From a virus, in IMG/VR virus record IMGVR_UViG_3300009008_000112, positions 1-37,440 of that record: a DNA stretch of 37,440 nt; one strand, 5' to 3'. Below the pieces are notes generated by a model. It worked only from the letters and a program-made list of their open reading frames with translations. It ran no database searches and was not told the origin of the DNA. Position 1 is the stretch's first letter. Each line of letters starts with the position of its first letter. This document shows positions 14,462 through 23,068 of the stretch, piece after piece. Position numbers and translations under genes: made by a program.

Positions 14462-15529
14462 ATGAAAATCAAAAGTTTGTATCACGGTGGGCGTGTCAAA
14501 GAAGTAAAAACCCGCGACAGAAACGGTATACCTGTCGGTGTCGTATCGGGATATATTGCCACATGGGATGTTGACCGTGGAGATTGGACCGGTATTCGCG
14601 ACAAGTTTTTACCGGGTGCATTCCTCGAGAGTATCGAACGGCACAGGGCGACCGACAGACCGATACGTTTAAAAGATCACCATGGGCGTACAATCGGCGG
14701 TTTCCCCATTGAAACAATCAGGGAAGACAGTACGGGCCTGTTCGGTATCGGTGAAATCAATCTCGAGGTACAACAGGGTGCGGAAGCTTTTTCATTGGCA
14801 AAACAGAAAGTTTTATCAGATTTTTCTATCGGGTGGGAAATGATTTCCGAACCGTCTATCGTGGAAGGTGTTCGCCACATATCCAAGGCTGAAATATGGG
14901 AAGGGAGTATCGTCGATGAACCCATGAACCCGCACGCGAACATACTCGACGTAAAATCAGTTGTACCGTTTCAAGATTTGCCTTTAGCGGACCGCACCCG
15001 CCCGTGGGATTCCGGACAGGCAATCGCCCGGGTGCGTCAGTTTACCGACAGTGACGACGAACCGAGCCGTTCATATCGACGTGCATTCCTATGGTTTGAT
15101 GAAGATTCCCCGGATCAGTTCGGGTCGTATAAATTACCAATAGCGGACGTTATAGACGGTCGGTTAATTGCGGTACCGAGAGGAATATTCGCGGCCGCTG
15201 CGACCATGAGAGGCGCCCGGGGCGGTGTGGATATACCGGCGGAAGATAGACCCGGTGTAATCGCTCATATCAACCGTTACTATGATAAGTTGGGCCTTGA
15301 CAGTCCGTTTGATGAAAAGTCCTTTCGTATCGATGATTTAAAGGCACTTGACGAACGTACCCTCGAGCGGTTATGTAAGAAAGGAATATGTTTTTCGTCT
15401 GAAGGGGCGAAACGTTTTATAAGCCATTTTAAAAATGCCGGTCTGTTACGAGACGAACAGGAGGGCCACCGAGACGGTGAATTTATGGCGGGACTTGATT
15501 CAATTATTAATCTATTAAAACAGGAGTAA
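14462..15529 (+). CDS. Prohead protease with extra C-terminal domain
   Basis: A 355-residue protein. The N-terminal 160 residues form an HK97 U35/S78-type prohead protease. The catalytic candidates are His73 or His74 in LKDHHGRTIGG and Ser122 in LSDFSIGWE; the fold start is VVSGYIATWDVDRG. Residues about 185-285 add a second domain: WDSGQAIARVRQF, SYRRAFLWFD, FGSYKLPIADVIDG, AAATMRGARGGVDIP. This domain occurs fused to proteases or alone in other phages and has no known role. The C-terminus is helical. I chose the ATG at 14462, five bases after the previous stop. Cleaves scaffold-like delta regions during capsid maturation. Confidence 0.85.
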   Translation: MKIKSLYHGGRVKEVKTRDRNGIPVGVVSGYIATWDVDRGDWTGIRDKFLPGAFLESIERHRATDRPIRLKDHHGRTIGGFPIETIREDSTGLFGIGEINLEVQQGAEAFSLAKQKVLSDFSIGWEMISEPSIVEGVRHISKAEIWEGSIVDEPMNPHANILDVKSVVPFQDLPLADRTRPWDSGQAIARVRQFTDSDDEPSRSYRRAFLWFDEDSPDQFGSYKLPIADVIDGRLIAVPRGIFAAAATMRGARGGVDIPAEDRPGVIAHINRYYDKLGLDSPFDEKSFRIDDLKALDERTLERLCKKGICFSSEGAKRFISHFKNAGLLRDEQEGHRDGEFMAGLDSIINLLKQE

Positions 15530-15534
15530 ACAAA

Positions 15535-16836
15535 ATGCCTGACATTGATGTAAAAAAGAAAATGAATGAGATTGCAGACGGGATCACCGCCGTACAGGAG
15601 AAAGTTACGTCTCTTGAAACACAGTATGACGGTCTTGATCTTGAAGCAATGACAAAAGCCGCGGAAGATGCGTCCAAAGGTCTTGAAGCGATTCAGCAGC
15701 TTGAGCAAAAAATAAAAGCTGACGAGCTTATGGACCGTATTTTTTCCATTGAAAGTGCTGTTGTCGAAGCAACCAAAGGGAAAAAGACCGACGAAACCGA
15801 TCCGCTTCACAAAGCGTCGTTTTACGCTTATCTGCGTAAAGGTGTCCACATTCCTGCGGAAACCGTACAGGCGTATTGCGAAGATGTGGCAAAAAAGACC
15901 CTTCTCCATGCTGATGAACAGAAAGTCGCAGCATACGTTAAGGATCTTGTCGAGGGTTCAAACCCTGACGGTGGTTTTTTCATTACCCCGGAGCGGTCGA
16001 CTCAGATTATCCGGAGAGTTTTCGAAACTTCTCCCGTTCGTCTGGTTGCCAATGTTACCACGACTTCAAGTAACAGTATGGAGTTTGTAATCGATGATGA
16101 CGAAGCCGACGCCGGATGGGTGGGCGAGGTTCAGAGTCGCCCGGATACCGATACACCGGAAATCGGTTTGAAGACCATTCCGGTACATGAGCTTTACGCA
16201 CAGCCGAAAGCAACACAGCGTATGCTTGACGACGCAGGTTTCGACCTTGAAGGATGGTTGCAGGGTAAAGTAACCCGTCGGTTCAGCCGTCTGGAAAACA
16301 CCGCGTTTGTCGTCGGTGACGGTTCCAAAAAACCCAAAGGGTTCTTGAGCTATCCTGCGTGGGCTGTAGCCGGCACGTATGAACGTGACGCAATCGAACA
16401 GATTACAGCCACCGGTACCGCCGGTACCCTGGACGAATCAGACGATCTTATCACCCTGCAAAACAGCTTGATTGATGATTATCAGGCGTCCGCTGTATGG
16501 GGTGGTACCCGTGAAACTTTCAGTGATATCATGAAACTGAAAGACACAACCGGTCAATACCTGCTTAATCCTGTAATGCTCCGTGAAGGTGCCGACCGTA
16601 TCTTAATCGGGAAACGGTTTATTATTATGCAGGATATGCCGGAAGTCGCGGCAAATGCCCTGTCCGTTGTTTACGGTGATTTCGGGGAAGGTTACACAGT
16701 CGTTGATAGATTCGGCGTTCGGGTTCTGAGAGATCCTTACACGGCCAAACCGTATGTAAGATTCTATAGCACCAAGAGAACAGGCGGTGACGTGACGAAT
16801 TTCGAAGCGTTGAAAATCCTGAAAATTAACGCATAA
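15535..16836 (+). CDS. Major capsid protein (HK97 fold)
   Basis: A 433-residue shell protein. Residues 1-110 form a charged helical delta-like region with heptads (EKVTSLETQYDGL), probably a scaffold removed by the upstream protease. The HK97 domain begins near residue 130 with NPDGGFFITPERSTQIIRR, then PVRLVANVTTTSSNSMEF, AGWVGEVQ, ENTAFVVGDG with PKGF, and the C-terminal FGEGYTVVDRFGVRVLRDPY, all family marks. GGAG lies 8 bases upstream of the ATG. Two hairpins follow the gene, perhaps protecting the abundant mRNA. Confidence 0.94.
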   Translation: MPDIDVKKKMNEIADGITAVQEKVTSLETQYDGLDLEAMTKAAEDASKGLEAIQQLEQKIKADELMDRIFSIESAVVEATKGKKTDETDPLHKASFYAYLRKGVHIPAETVQAYCEDVAKKTLLHADEQKVAAYVKDLVEGSNPDGGFFITPERSTQIIRRVFETSPVRLVANVTTTSSNSMEFVIDDDEADAGWVGEVQSRPDTDTPEIGLKTIPVHELYAQPKATQRMLDDAGFDLEGWLQGKVTRRFSRLENTAFVVGDGSKKPKGFLSYPAWAVAGTYERDAIEQITATGTAGTLDESDDLITLQNSLIDDYQASAVWGGTRETFSDIMKLKDTTGQYLLNPVMLREGADRILIGKRFIIMQDMPEVAANALSVVYGDFGEGYTVVDRFGVRVLRDPYTAKPYVRFYSTKRTGGDVTNFEALKILKINA

Positions 16837-16840
16837 CCCG

Positions 16841-16883
16841 AGGGTCGCACCCTTACCCGACAACGCGCGGGGTAGCGCCCCGC
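16841..16883 (+). other. Paired hairpins after the capsid gene
   Basis: The first hairpin is AGGGT-CGC-ACCCT (16841-16853). The second is GCGGGG-TAGCG-CCCCGC (16867-16883). After the second comes AACTTTAAAAAC, not a U-run, so these look like mRNA stabilising or weak attenuating elements rather than a strong terminator. Confidence 0.5.
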
Positions 16884-16919
16884 AACTTTAAAAACATACT
16901 CACAGGAGGAAAATATATC

Positions 16920-17345
16920 ATGGCAATCAAAGAAGTAGTTACGAAACAGATTGTTATCAATGCCCTTGAACCGCAGGTGATTGGCTCAAATACGACCACC
17001 ACCGGGGCGATTATCGACATGGCAGATTATGACAACGGTATTTACTTTGCTGTTGACGTATCCGCCTACACTGACGGTACCTTTACCTTGAAAATCGAAG
17101 ACGGCGACGATTCCGGTCTTTCTGACGCTGCGGATATCCCGTCCGATCAACTGGTTTACGGTTCCTTGCCTGCGCCGGCCGCGGCCATTGCTGAAGGCGC
17201 CGCGCTTCCGAAAGAAGGTATTTTCGGTAATAAACGGTATGTTCGGGCGTCCATTGTGTCCACAGGTGTAACAACCGGTGCGACCGTGAGCGTCAAAGCC
17301 ATTGTCAACCCCGAGATTGCGAAGACCCCCCAGGATTCTTTGTAA
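16920..17345 (+). CDS. Probable capsid decoration or head-associated protein
   Basis: A 141-residue beta-rich protein immediately after the capsid gene, with a strong AGGAGG site. The pattern includes TTGAIIDMADYDNGIYFAV, YTDGTFTLKIEDGDDSGLS, FGNKRYVRASIVSTGV and GATVSVKAI. It matches a group of small head proteins that follow HK97 capsid genes and often decorate the shell; this placement is the main argument. The final residues are Pro-rich and flexible. It is followed by its own hairpin, again suggesting high expression. Confidence 0.55.
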   Translation: MAIKEVVTKQIVINALEPQVIGSNTTTTGAIIDMADYDNGIYFAVDVSAYTDGTFTLKIEDGDDSGLSDAADIPSDQLVYGSLPAPAAAIAEGAALPKEGIFGNKRYVRASIVSTGVTTGATVSVKAIVNPEIAKTPQDSL

Positions 17346-17356
17346 TTCCGTGCCTT

Positions 17357-17380
17357 GGGCGCCCTGGAAACGGGGCGTCC
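17357..17380 (+). other. Hairpin after decoration-like gene
   Basis: An 8-bp stem GGGCGCCC/GGGCGTCC with one G-T pair and an 8-base loop. No U-tract follows; the next gene's AAAGGAG starts 8 bases later. Confidence 0.5.
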
Positions 17381-17401
17381 TAAATTAAAGGAGAATACAG
17401 G

Positions 17402-17680
17402 ATGAAAATTACCGCTTTAAAATCCGGGAAATTTGCACATCCAGATCCGAGTAAGCCCATTAAGACATTGACTGAAGGTAAAAACATAGAGGTTGATGGT
17501 ATAATGGGTGTTGCACTTATCGAAACCGGTTGGGGCAAACCTGCCCAGGATGCACCTTCTTTGTCAAGAATGACGAAAAAAGAACTCGAGGATTACGCCG
17601 ACACAATCGGATTGAAAGACCTTGACCCAAACTTAAAAAAAGCCGACATGATCGAAGCTATTGAGGCACACCGTGGGTAA
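17402..17680 (+). CDS. Small head protein with HeH/SAP-like C-terminus
   Basis: A 92-residue protein. The N-terminal half is a small beta-rich segment (MKITALKSGKFAHPDP, then GVALIETGWGKPA). Residues about 54-90 have the helix-extended loop-helix pattern of HeH/SAP or Rho-N-like DNA-binding motifs: SRMTKKELEDYADTIGL, then LKKADMIEAIEAH. It lies between the decoration-like and connector genes. Similar small proteins occur in that slot in other phages, of unknown role. AAAGGAG precedes the ATG. Overlaps the connector start. Confidence 0.7.
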   Translation: MKITALKSGKFAHPDPSKPIKTLTEGKNIEVDGIMGVALIETGWGKPAQDAPSLSRMTKKELEDYADTIGLKDLDPNLKKADMIEAIEAHRG

Positions 17681-18275
17681 CGATCGGTACGACGTCATAA
17701 TTCCCGTTGCGGAAGATCCGGTAACATTGGCGGAGGCGAAAGCGTGGTGTAAAATTACGCATTCTTCCGAGGATACGCTCATAACTGCGTTGATCAAATC
17801 CGCCACGGCAAAACTTGAGTTGTATACGAATCGGGTATTTGTCGAACGAACATTTACCGGTTTCTTCTCGCACCTTGAATGCTCGAAGTTTGAGAAAGGC
17901 TTATATCTTGCATTAAGACGGGCGCCGTTACTATCAGTTTCGACTATTGAAGTCACCGAGGATGACTCACAGGTAACGGTATCAACAGACGATTACAACG
18001 TCAAAGAAACGGCCGCATTTTCCCGGGTAATCTTTTCTGAAATAAATAATAGTCCTGACGTCATACCGTACCCATGGCAAGTCGATTTTGTGGCAGGATA
18101 CGGTGCAGCGGCCGACGTTCCGGAGCCGATCAAAACTATGATCAAGCAATACGTCTGTTTTCTTTATACGAATAAAGGAGATTGCGCGGACGCCGGTGGT
18201 AAAACTGGCGGAATTCCGGAGATTGTACGGGCCATAGCGGACGAATACAGGATAGTTAATACTTTCGGGTGCTGA
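17673..18275 (+). CDS. Head-tail connector (HK97 gp6-like)
   Basis: A 200-residue protein of the gp6-like connector ring under the portal. The family pattern is DPVTLAEAKAWCKI at the start, TLITALIKSATAKLELYTNR, RTFTGFF, LRRAPLLSVSTIEV, FVAGYG and PEPIKTMIKQYVCFLY. I chose the GTG at 17673 because GAGG stands 7 bases before it; an in-frame TTG at 17661 is the alternative. It overlaps the preceding gene by 8 bases. Confidence 0.8.
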   Translation: MGNDRYDVIIPVAEDPVTLAEAKAWCKITHSSEDTLITALIKSATAKLELYTNRVFVERTFTGFFSHLECSKFEKGLYLALRRAPLLSVSTIEVTEDDSQVTVSTDDYNVKETAAFSRVIFSEINNSPDVIPYPWQVDFVAGYGAAADVPEPIKTMIKQYVCFLYTNKGDCADAGGKTGGIPEIVRAIADEYRIVNTFGC

Positions 18276-18276
18276 T

Positions 18277-18690
18277 ATGGGTAATTGCAATATAAAACGT
18301 ATAAAAGCAACGAAGCTTTGCAGGGGTGATCTTAAACATTTGGTTGATTTACAGACCCGCAGTCTCAAGGAAAGCGGTTTTGACTCGAGTCAACCGAACG
18401 AGCAGTTTTCAACTATCCGGCAACAATGGTGCGCAATCGAAACAGTCGGAGGCGTCGGGCGTGGGGTGTCCAGATTTGCGAAAATTCATATCCTCGATGA
18501 AGCAACGCACCTTTTCTGGACAGTTTGGGATTCTGACTTTCCGGATCTTGAAAACAGGAATTCATGGGTATTATACGAGGGACGTCGTTACAAAGTGTTA
18601 CGGGTCGATAATATCAATGAATTGAATACAACAATCGTGATACAGTTAACAGAACGGGGCGAAGATTCAGAAGAGGCGAGCGAGGCGTAA
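18277..18690 (+). CDS. Head-tail adaptor (HK97 gp7/SPP1 gp16-like)
   Basis: A 137-residue stopper or adaptor protein. The motif order is GDLKHLVDLQTRSLKESG, QQWCAIETVGGVGRG, HLFWTVWDSDF, SWVLYEGRRYKVLRVDNI and TTIVIQLTERG, as in the phage head-tail joining family. It lies between gp6-like and gp10-like genes, the standard order. The ATG is one base after the previous stop. Confidence 0.78.
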   Translation: MGNCNIKRIKATKLCRGDLKHLVDLQTRSLKESGFDSSQPNEQFSTIRQQWCAIETVGGVGRGVSRFAKIHILDEATHLFWTVWDSDFPDLENRNSWVLYEGRRYKVLRVDNINELNTTIVIQLTERGEDSEEASEA

Positions 18691-19131
18691 ATGACAGTCA
18701 CCATCAAAACAACAAAGCGAACTCAGGAAATATTAATCGGTGTGCCTAAACACATGTTGAAACACCGCGCCGGTCTCGAGTCCGCTTTGTACGATATTGG
18801 TTCCGAGGTTGTAAAGGAAACCGCTCGCCTCATTATCAACGGACCGAAAACAGGCCGTATTTACAGTTTCAGGGGTGGCAGACATCAAGCGTCAGCACCC
18901 GGAGAACCGCCAGCAAATCGTACCGGACGGCTTGCGAGATCCGGTGATTTTATCGTTCGGAACTGGCAGGAAATGACAGTCGGTGAGAAAGCAGAATACG
19001 CCGGTTTTCTTGAGGACGGTACTCGCGGTCGGATTGCACCGAGACCGCATTTAATACGTGCTGTCAATGACAAGGCTCGTGATACTCAAATAGCCATACT
19101 CGAGAACGTGCAAAGGGAGATAGAAAGTTGA
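18691..19131 (+). CDS. HK97 gp10-like tail connection protein
   Basis: A 146-residue protein of the HK97-gp10 group, which works at the head-tail interface. Visible marks are the HQASAPGEPPANRTGRLARS loop and YAGFLEDGTRGRIAPRPHL near the end. It directly abuts the adaptor gene and overlaps the next gene by 4 bases (TTGA). Confidence 0.82.
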   Translation: MTVTIKTTKRTQEILIGVPKHMLKHRAGLESALYDIGSEVVKETARLIINGPKTGRIYSFRGGRHQASAPGEPPANRTGRLARSGDFIVRNWQEMTVGEKAEYAGFLEDGTRGRIAPRPHLIRAVNDKARDTQIAILENVQREIES

Positions 19132-20219
19132 TTACACCTTCCGATATAGTTAAACATTTGAAAACATATCTTCCTATTTTTACGGATAAATTTACAGAAT
19201 TATTAACCGTTACCGCTGCAAGCATAACGGCAGGTAACATACTCAATGTTACAAGTACGGCGCACGGGAAATCACCCGGGCAATCCATCGTGATATCAAA
19301 CGGGACGGTTCGTAACAGTCTAACAGCTTCGAGCCTTGGTACTGGAACAGTGACATTTACCACCGGTACAGATCACGATTTGATAAAACCGAGTCAACCG
19401 CTCGATGATCAGATTTTAACACTTGCCGGTTTCGGTAATGTTTGGGACGGTGAACATGATATCATAGACATTCCGAATCGGCGTAATTTTACGGTAAATC
19501 TCCCGTCGGGTGAGGTAGCAGCACCACCGGTCGACGGGTCTCAATATCTTATTGAATCATTAACTTTCGGGGTCCAGACAATTAACACGGTTCCGACTGT
19601 TGACACCTTTACTGTCGATTTGTCAGCATCGCCGGTATTACCTATCGGTACCGTTGATAATCTTAAGGTAATATCCGGATTTAGAATCGCGGCCGCTGCG
19701 GATTTTAACCGAGCACAAGCAGCATATAGTAAACAGAACACCGGTGAGGCGTATTTATTTGTCATCATGACCGATACTGACGTCAGCAAAGACCGTCATA
19801 CTTTCAATGATGGTGTTGCCGGCCTTACTCGCCAGGATGAAATGTTACTCCGGTTACTGCAATCGTTCAGTACATCGGTTTTCATTCCTACGACTGAAGA
19901 TTTATCCGGGGTAGACGCACAGGATTTGGCGTACGGTTCGCTTTTTAGTGCTTTAATAAGGGCATTATTCGGATATGAACCGGACGGCTCTCAAATACGC
20001 TATTTGAACGTCCCTTCCGGACATGGACCCGGGGAATATAATTCAGCATATTACGTGCATGTCTACGATTGGCAGTTACCGGACGTGATCAATTACGAAG
20101 ATAGTTTCCTCGAGCAACCCGACGTTGCATTCAGGGATATTGCTCAAACGTTGAAATTATTTAGTGACAACGAAGCGGAAATGATAGTAAATATTAATTT
20201 AGATGATGAACCATTATAA
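19128..20219 (+). CDS. Tail completion protein, Mu gp37-position, with inserted beta domain
   Basis: A 363-residue protein between the gp10-like and DUF2635 genes, the position of Mu gp37-type tail terminators. The start is TTG at 19128, supported by GGGAG upstream and a TTGA overlap. The N-terminal VKHLKTYLPIFTDKF and the C-terminal half (FNRAQAAYSKQNTGEAYLFV, DEMLLRLLQSFSTSVFIPTT, GYEPDG, AYYVHVYDWQLPDV) look like the core. A beta-rich region with Ig-like short strands lies between (about residues 30-180). Function inferred mostly from place; DNA-level recognition of the family is only moderate. Confidence 0.6.
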   Translation: MITPSDIVKHLKTYLPIFTDKFTELLTVTAASITAGNILNVTSTAHGKSPGQSIVISNGTVRNSLTASSLGTGTVTFTTGTDHDLIKPSQPLDDQILTLAGFGNVWDGEHDIIDIPNRRNFTVNLPSGEVAAPPVDGSQYLIESLTFGVQTINTVPTVDTFTVDLSASPVLPIGTVDNLKVISGFRIAAAADFNRAQAAYSKQNTGEAYLFVIMTDTDVSKDRHTFNDGVAGLTRQDEMLLRLLQSFSTSVFIPTTEDLSGVDAQDLAYGSLFSALIRALFGYEPDGSQIRYLNVPSGHGPGEYNSAYYVHVYDWQLPDVINYEDSFLEQPDVAFRDIAQTLKLFSDNEAEMIVNINLDDEPL

Positions 20220-20233
20220 CCGGAGGCGTTTTT

Positions 20234-20449
20234 ATGAACAAAACCATTATTGAGAACAAATCAGGTGTGACCATTCACGGCCTGAGACCGGGCGGTAAAA
20301 TGCCCGTTGAGGTGGACCCAAACGGAACGCCTCTTGACAAGAAATGGAGACGAAGGCTCGCAGATTCAAAAATCGACGGCGCAATCTCTCTGAGCAAACC
20401 TGCTAAAACTCTGAGCAAACCTGCTAAAACAAAGAAAAAGGAGGGTTAA
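20234..20449 (+). CDS. DUF2635 protein (Mu gp38-like)
   Basis: A 71-residue protein matching the short Mu gp38-like family found just before the sheath gene. The marks are VDPNGTPLDKKWRRRLADSK. The tail carries a duplicated 7-residue unit (LSKPAKT twice, from a 21-bp repeat) and a Lys-rich end. GGAGG 7 bases before the ATG. Role in tail assembly is not known. Confidence 0.8.
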   Translation: MNKTIIENKSGVTIHGLRPGGKMPVEVDPNGTPLDKKWRRRLADSKIDGAISLSKPAKTLSKPAKTKKKEG

Positions 20450-20452
20450 AAA

Positions 20453-22036
20453 ATGGGTACTGTAACCAGTAATCCGAAGGTTAATATTCAATTATTACCT
20501 GCGGCCCTCGTCGATGCCTTCGAAGACAGGAGAGACATTATTTTCGGACAAATCGGCGCGAGTGGTACCGCTGTTGACGGTGAATTGAATGTTGATGTTC
20601 ACACAATGACAACCGCTGAAATCAAGACGCTTTTCGGTGCTGATACGTTCTTGACGAATCAAATCCTTGCCTGGTTGTCGAGTAATGAGGCTGAATCTCC
20701 GCTCGATGTTATCGGGAAAGATCCGGCCGGCGGCGCAGTTGCGGCAACCGGTGTAATTACTTTCGGTGGTGCAGCCACGAGTGACGGCGAGTTCCTTATA
20801 ACACTTGTGGATGAGGAACAATACGAAGTTACTGTCGCTGTCACTTCCGGTGATACCGCTACGGATATTGGCGACGCGCTCGTAGCTGCAATCGGTACCC
20901 TTACCGATCCGGTATTTAGTGCTGTTAATGCGCTCGGGGCAGTGACCGCAACCGCTAAAGATGGTGGGACCATCGGTAATAATTACGGCATCAAAGTTGA
21001 AGGTACGGTACCAGGCGTTACCGTGGCGCTTACTGCCTGGACCGGTGGCGCAACTGACCCGACGTTAACCGGGATTCTCGATCCCATCGAAGGTATCAGG
21101 TATACCGGTGTCTTATGGCCAGAAGCATGGAATGCAAACCTGAGTATTATCAAGGATGAACTCGACAGTCGTTTCAACGCTTCAAACGCAATTCTCGACG
21201 GTGTTGTATTTCACGGTCTCACCGATACATACGCAAATATACTTACCGCCATAGCTTCCGAGAATTCACAATCCGTTGTGTTTATGGGTGCGCCTAAACT
21301 CGCACTTACGGCGCATACCGGACCGGCTATTTTACGCCCTGCGGATTGGGTGGCGGCGGAATTTGCCGGTATCCGGGCGCGGCGTCTTACCAGTGACGCG
21401 CCTATCGCTGATTATATTATCACGACTTCGGGCGGTCTTGACGCTTTCGGTGGTCCGAGTCTGGCGAGTTTGCCTTATTTCAATACACCGCTTGCTGATA
21501 CACCGGTAACACCGTCCACGAATTTATTTTCCGCTACGGAACAAGACGAACTCGAGGATGAAGGTTTTACCACCTATGGCGTGAACTCCGCTCAGAATTT
21601 TATGATCATGGGACCGGTTGTTACAAACTGGACGACTGACGCCGGCGGCAACCCGAATGAAAGTTTTAAGTATCTAAACTATGTTGATACCGGGTCCGCT
21701 TGTCGTGAAATTTTCTTTCGCGTGCTCAAATCGACTTACGCACAGTCAAGATTAACCGAGGGTGATTTGATCCCGGGTCGGTCCATGGCAAATGCGGAAA
21801 GTATCAAAGCTGAATTATTGAGAATTTATCGTGTCCTCGTTGATTTGGCTTTAACCCAGGCCGGAAGAGAGGCGGAAAGCTTTTTCAGTCAGAATACCAC
21901 TGTAACGGTGTCTCTCGCTGAAAGAAAAGCGACCATTAACGGACCGTTACCGATTGTGACTCAGTTAGGTTTGATCAATTACAGCCTGCAACTGTCCTTC
22001 ACGATCACAGGTACCGGTACTCAGATAACCGTATAA
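20453..22036 (+). CDS. Tail sheath protein (Mu gpL-like)
   Basis: A 527-residue contractile sheath subunit. The C-terminal domain is clear: ANAESIKAELLRIYRVLVDL, ALTQAGREAESFF and LGLINYSLQLSFTITG, the handshake strands typical of sheath proteins. Upstream are FFRVLKSTYAQSRL and an N-terminal PKVNIQLLPAALVDAF. An Ala, Gly and Thr-rich domain near residues 95-205 is likely a surface-exposed insert. AAGGAGG lies upstream of the ATG. It shows a contractile tail. Confidence 0.9.
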   Translation: MGTVTSNPKVNIQLLPAALVDAFEDRRDIIFGQIGASGTAVDGELNVDVHTMTTAEIKTLFGADTFLTNQILAWLSSNEAESPLDVIGKDPAGGAVAATGVITFGGAATSDGEFLITLVDEEQYEVTVAVTSGDTATDIGDALVAAIGTLTDPVFSAVNALGAVTATAKDGGTIGNNYGIKVEGTVPGVTVALTAWTGGATDPTLTGILDPIEGIRYTGVLWPEAWNANLSIIKDELDSRFNASNAILDGVVFHGLTDTYANILTAIASENSQSVVFMGAPKLALTAHTGPAILRPADWVAAEFAGIRARRLTSDAPIADYIITTSGGLDAFGGPSLASLPYFNTPLADTPVTPSTNLFSATEQDELEDEGFTTYGVNSAQNFMIMGPVVTNWTTDAGGNPNESFKYLNYVDTGSACREIFFRVLKSTYAQSRLTEGDLIPGRSMANAESIKAELLRIYRVLVDLALTQAGREAESFFSQNTTVTVSLAERKATINGPLPIVTQLGLINYSLQLSFTITGTGTQITV

Positions 22037-22049
22037 AGGAGCGTGAATT

Positions 22050-22454
22050 ATGGGTAATAGAACTCTAAGCGTCCCGACCGTCATAATCAACAATGAAACG
22101 TATTCTATTGTTCCCAACAGTTTCATGTATGACGGCGGGGAAGGTGAAATCAATGTGAGATCAGCGAGCGCCGGCGGTGGGAACAGTACGAGCGTTCATT
22201 CACAGAATGCAGAGACTCAAATCGGTAAATGTAAATTTGACGTTTTCTTGGTTCCGGGTCTCGATTCAGATATTGCCACATGGAAAGAAAATGTCGGCGC
22301 GAACAGTATTCAAGCGATTCAACGTGCGGGTGACGGTGAGTCTGTTACTTTGTCATGGGATAACTGTTCCCTTGTCAACGCTGTTGAACGTGAGGCAAGC
22401 GCAGACGGCGTTACGTCGCTCGAGTTTGAAGGCGACAGAATGTCAATTCAGTAA
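22050..22454 (+). CDS. Tail tube protein (Mu gpM-like)
   Basis: A 134-residue tube subunit directly after the sheath, as in Mu. Marks include TVIINNETYSIVPNSFMYD, GEGEINVRSASAGGG, IGKCKFDVFLVP and VTSLEFEGDRM. AAAGGAG precedes the ATG. Followed by a UUCG hairpin. Confidence 0.85.
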   Translation: MGNRTLSVPTVIINNETYSIVPNSFMYDGGEGEINVRSASAGGGNSTSVHSQNAETQIGKCKFDVFLVPGLDSDIATWKENVGANSIQAIQRAGDGESVTLSWDNCSLVNAVEREASADGVTSLEFEGDRMSIQ

Positions 22455-22467
22455 TCGATTAAAAAGG

Positions 22468-22489
22468 GGGCGGTTCTTCGGGACCGCCC
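22468..22489 (+). other. C(UUCG)G tetraloop hairpin after tube gene
   Basis: GGGCGGTTC (22468-22476), loop TTCG, GGACCGCCC (22481-22489): a 9-bp stem with one wobble and a C(UUCG)G loop, an especially stable RNA hairpin. No U-tract follows. Likely limits read-through or protects the sheath-tube mRNA. Confidence 0.65.
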
Positions 22490-22510
22490 GTCCATAAAGG
22501 AGTTGTGTAA

Positions 22511-23068
22511 ATGGGTATTCAAGACGGCACATGTGAGTTTTCACTCACACGGGGGGTAAATTACAAGTCTCAGGGGTCCACAGTTACGGCAGAATCAGTT
22601 ACGTTAAAAGAGCCGGGTATGGATCATATTAAGTTTTATTTGAAGCTTAAACAGATGATAACGCGTTCTCAGATGGAACTTGCAAAACAGGCAGGTGAAA
22701 TCAATAAAATGAAAGATTCCATAGGGGAAATTGTCAAACCCTTGGATCAAGATACGGAACGCATTGAATCGGAAACTGAAGATATGCACGATGCGATTTC
22801 TCTTGCACTTCAAGCGTCCGATTCTGTTGATATTGGAAAGTTCATTGAAACGTTTGAAAAAATGGCATGTCTGAAAGGACGTTCCTCAGTCTGTATGGTT
22901 GATGGTAAACAGTCAATGACCGCGGCCATTTGGGCGAACTTGAAACCGGACGACGCTTTTAATATGGCGGTTCGGTGGTGTTCTTTTTTCGGTATGCCCT
23001 CGGAAGGGGGCGAGAAGACTTTATCAGACCGGCCGTCCGAATCTCATACGGAACGGACGGAGGTATAG
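22511..23068 (+). CDS. Tail assembly chaperone, short form (Mu gp41-like)
   Basis: A 185-residue frame-0 product between tube and tape measure, the position of the Mu gp41/gp42 chaperones. Parts are VTLKEPGMDHIKFYLKLK, a helical middle, FIETFEKMACLKGR and LKPDDAFNMAVRWCSFFGMP. The last 25 residues (SEGGEKTLSDRPSES...) are low in structure and end at the frame-0 stop. A slippery site at 22984 allows an extended product. AAAGGAG site upstream. Confidence 0.8.
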   Translation: MGIQDGTCEFSLTRGVNYKSQGSTVTAESVTLKEPGMDHIKFYLKLKQMITRSQMELAKQAGEINKMKDSIGEIVKPLDQDTERIESETEDMHDAISLALQASDSVDIGKFIETFEKMACLKGRSSVCMVDGKQSMTAAIWANLKPDDAFNMAVRWCSFFGMPSEGGEKTLSDRPSESHTERTEV

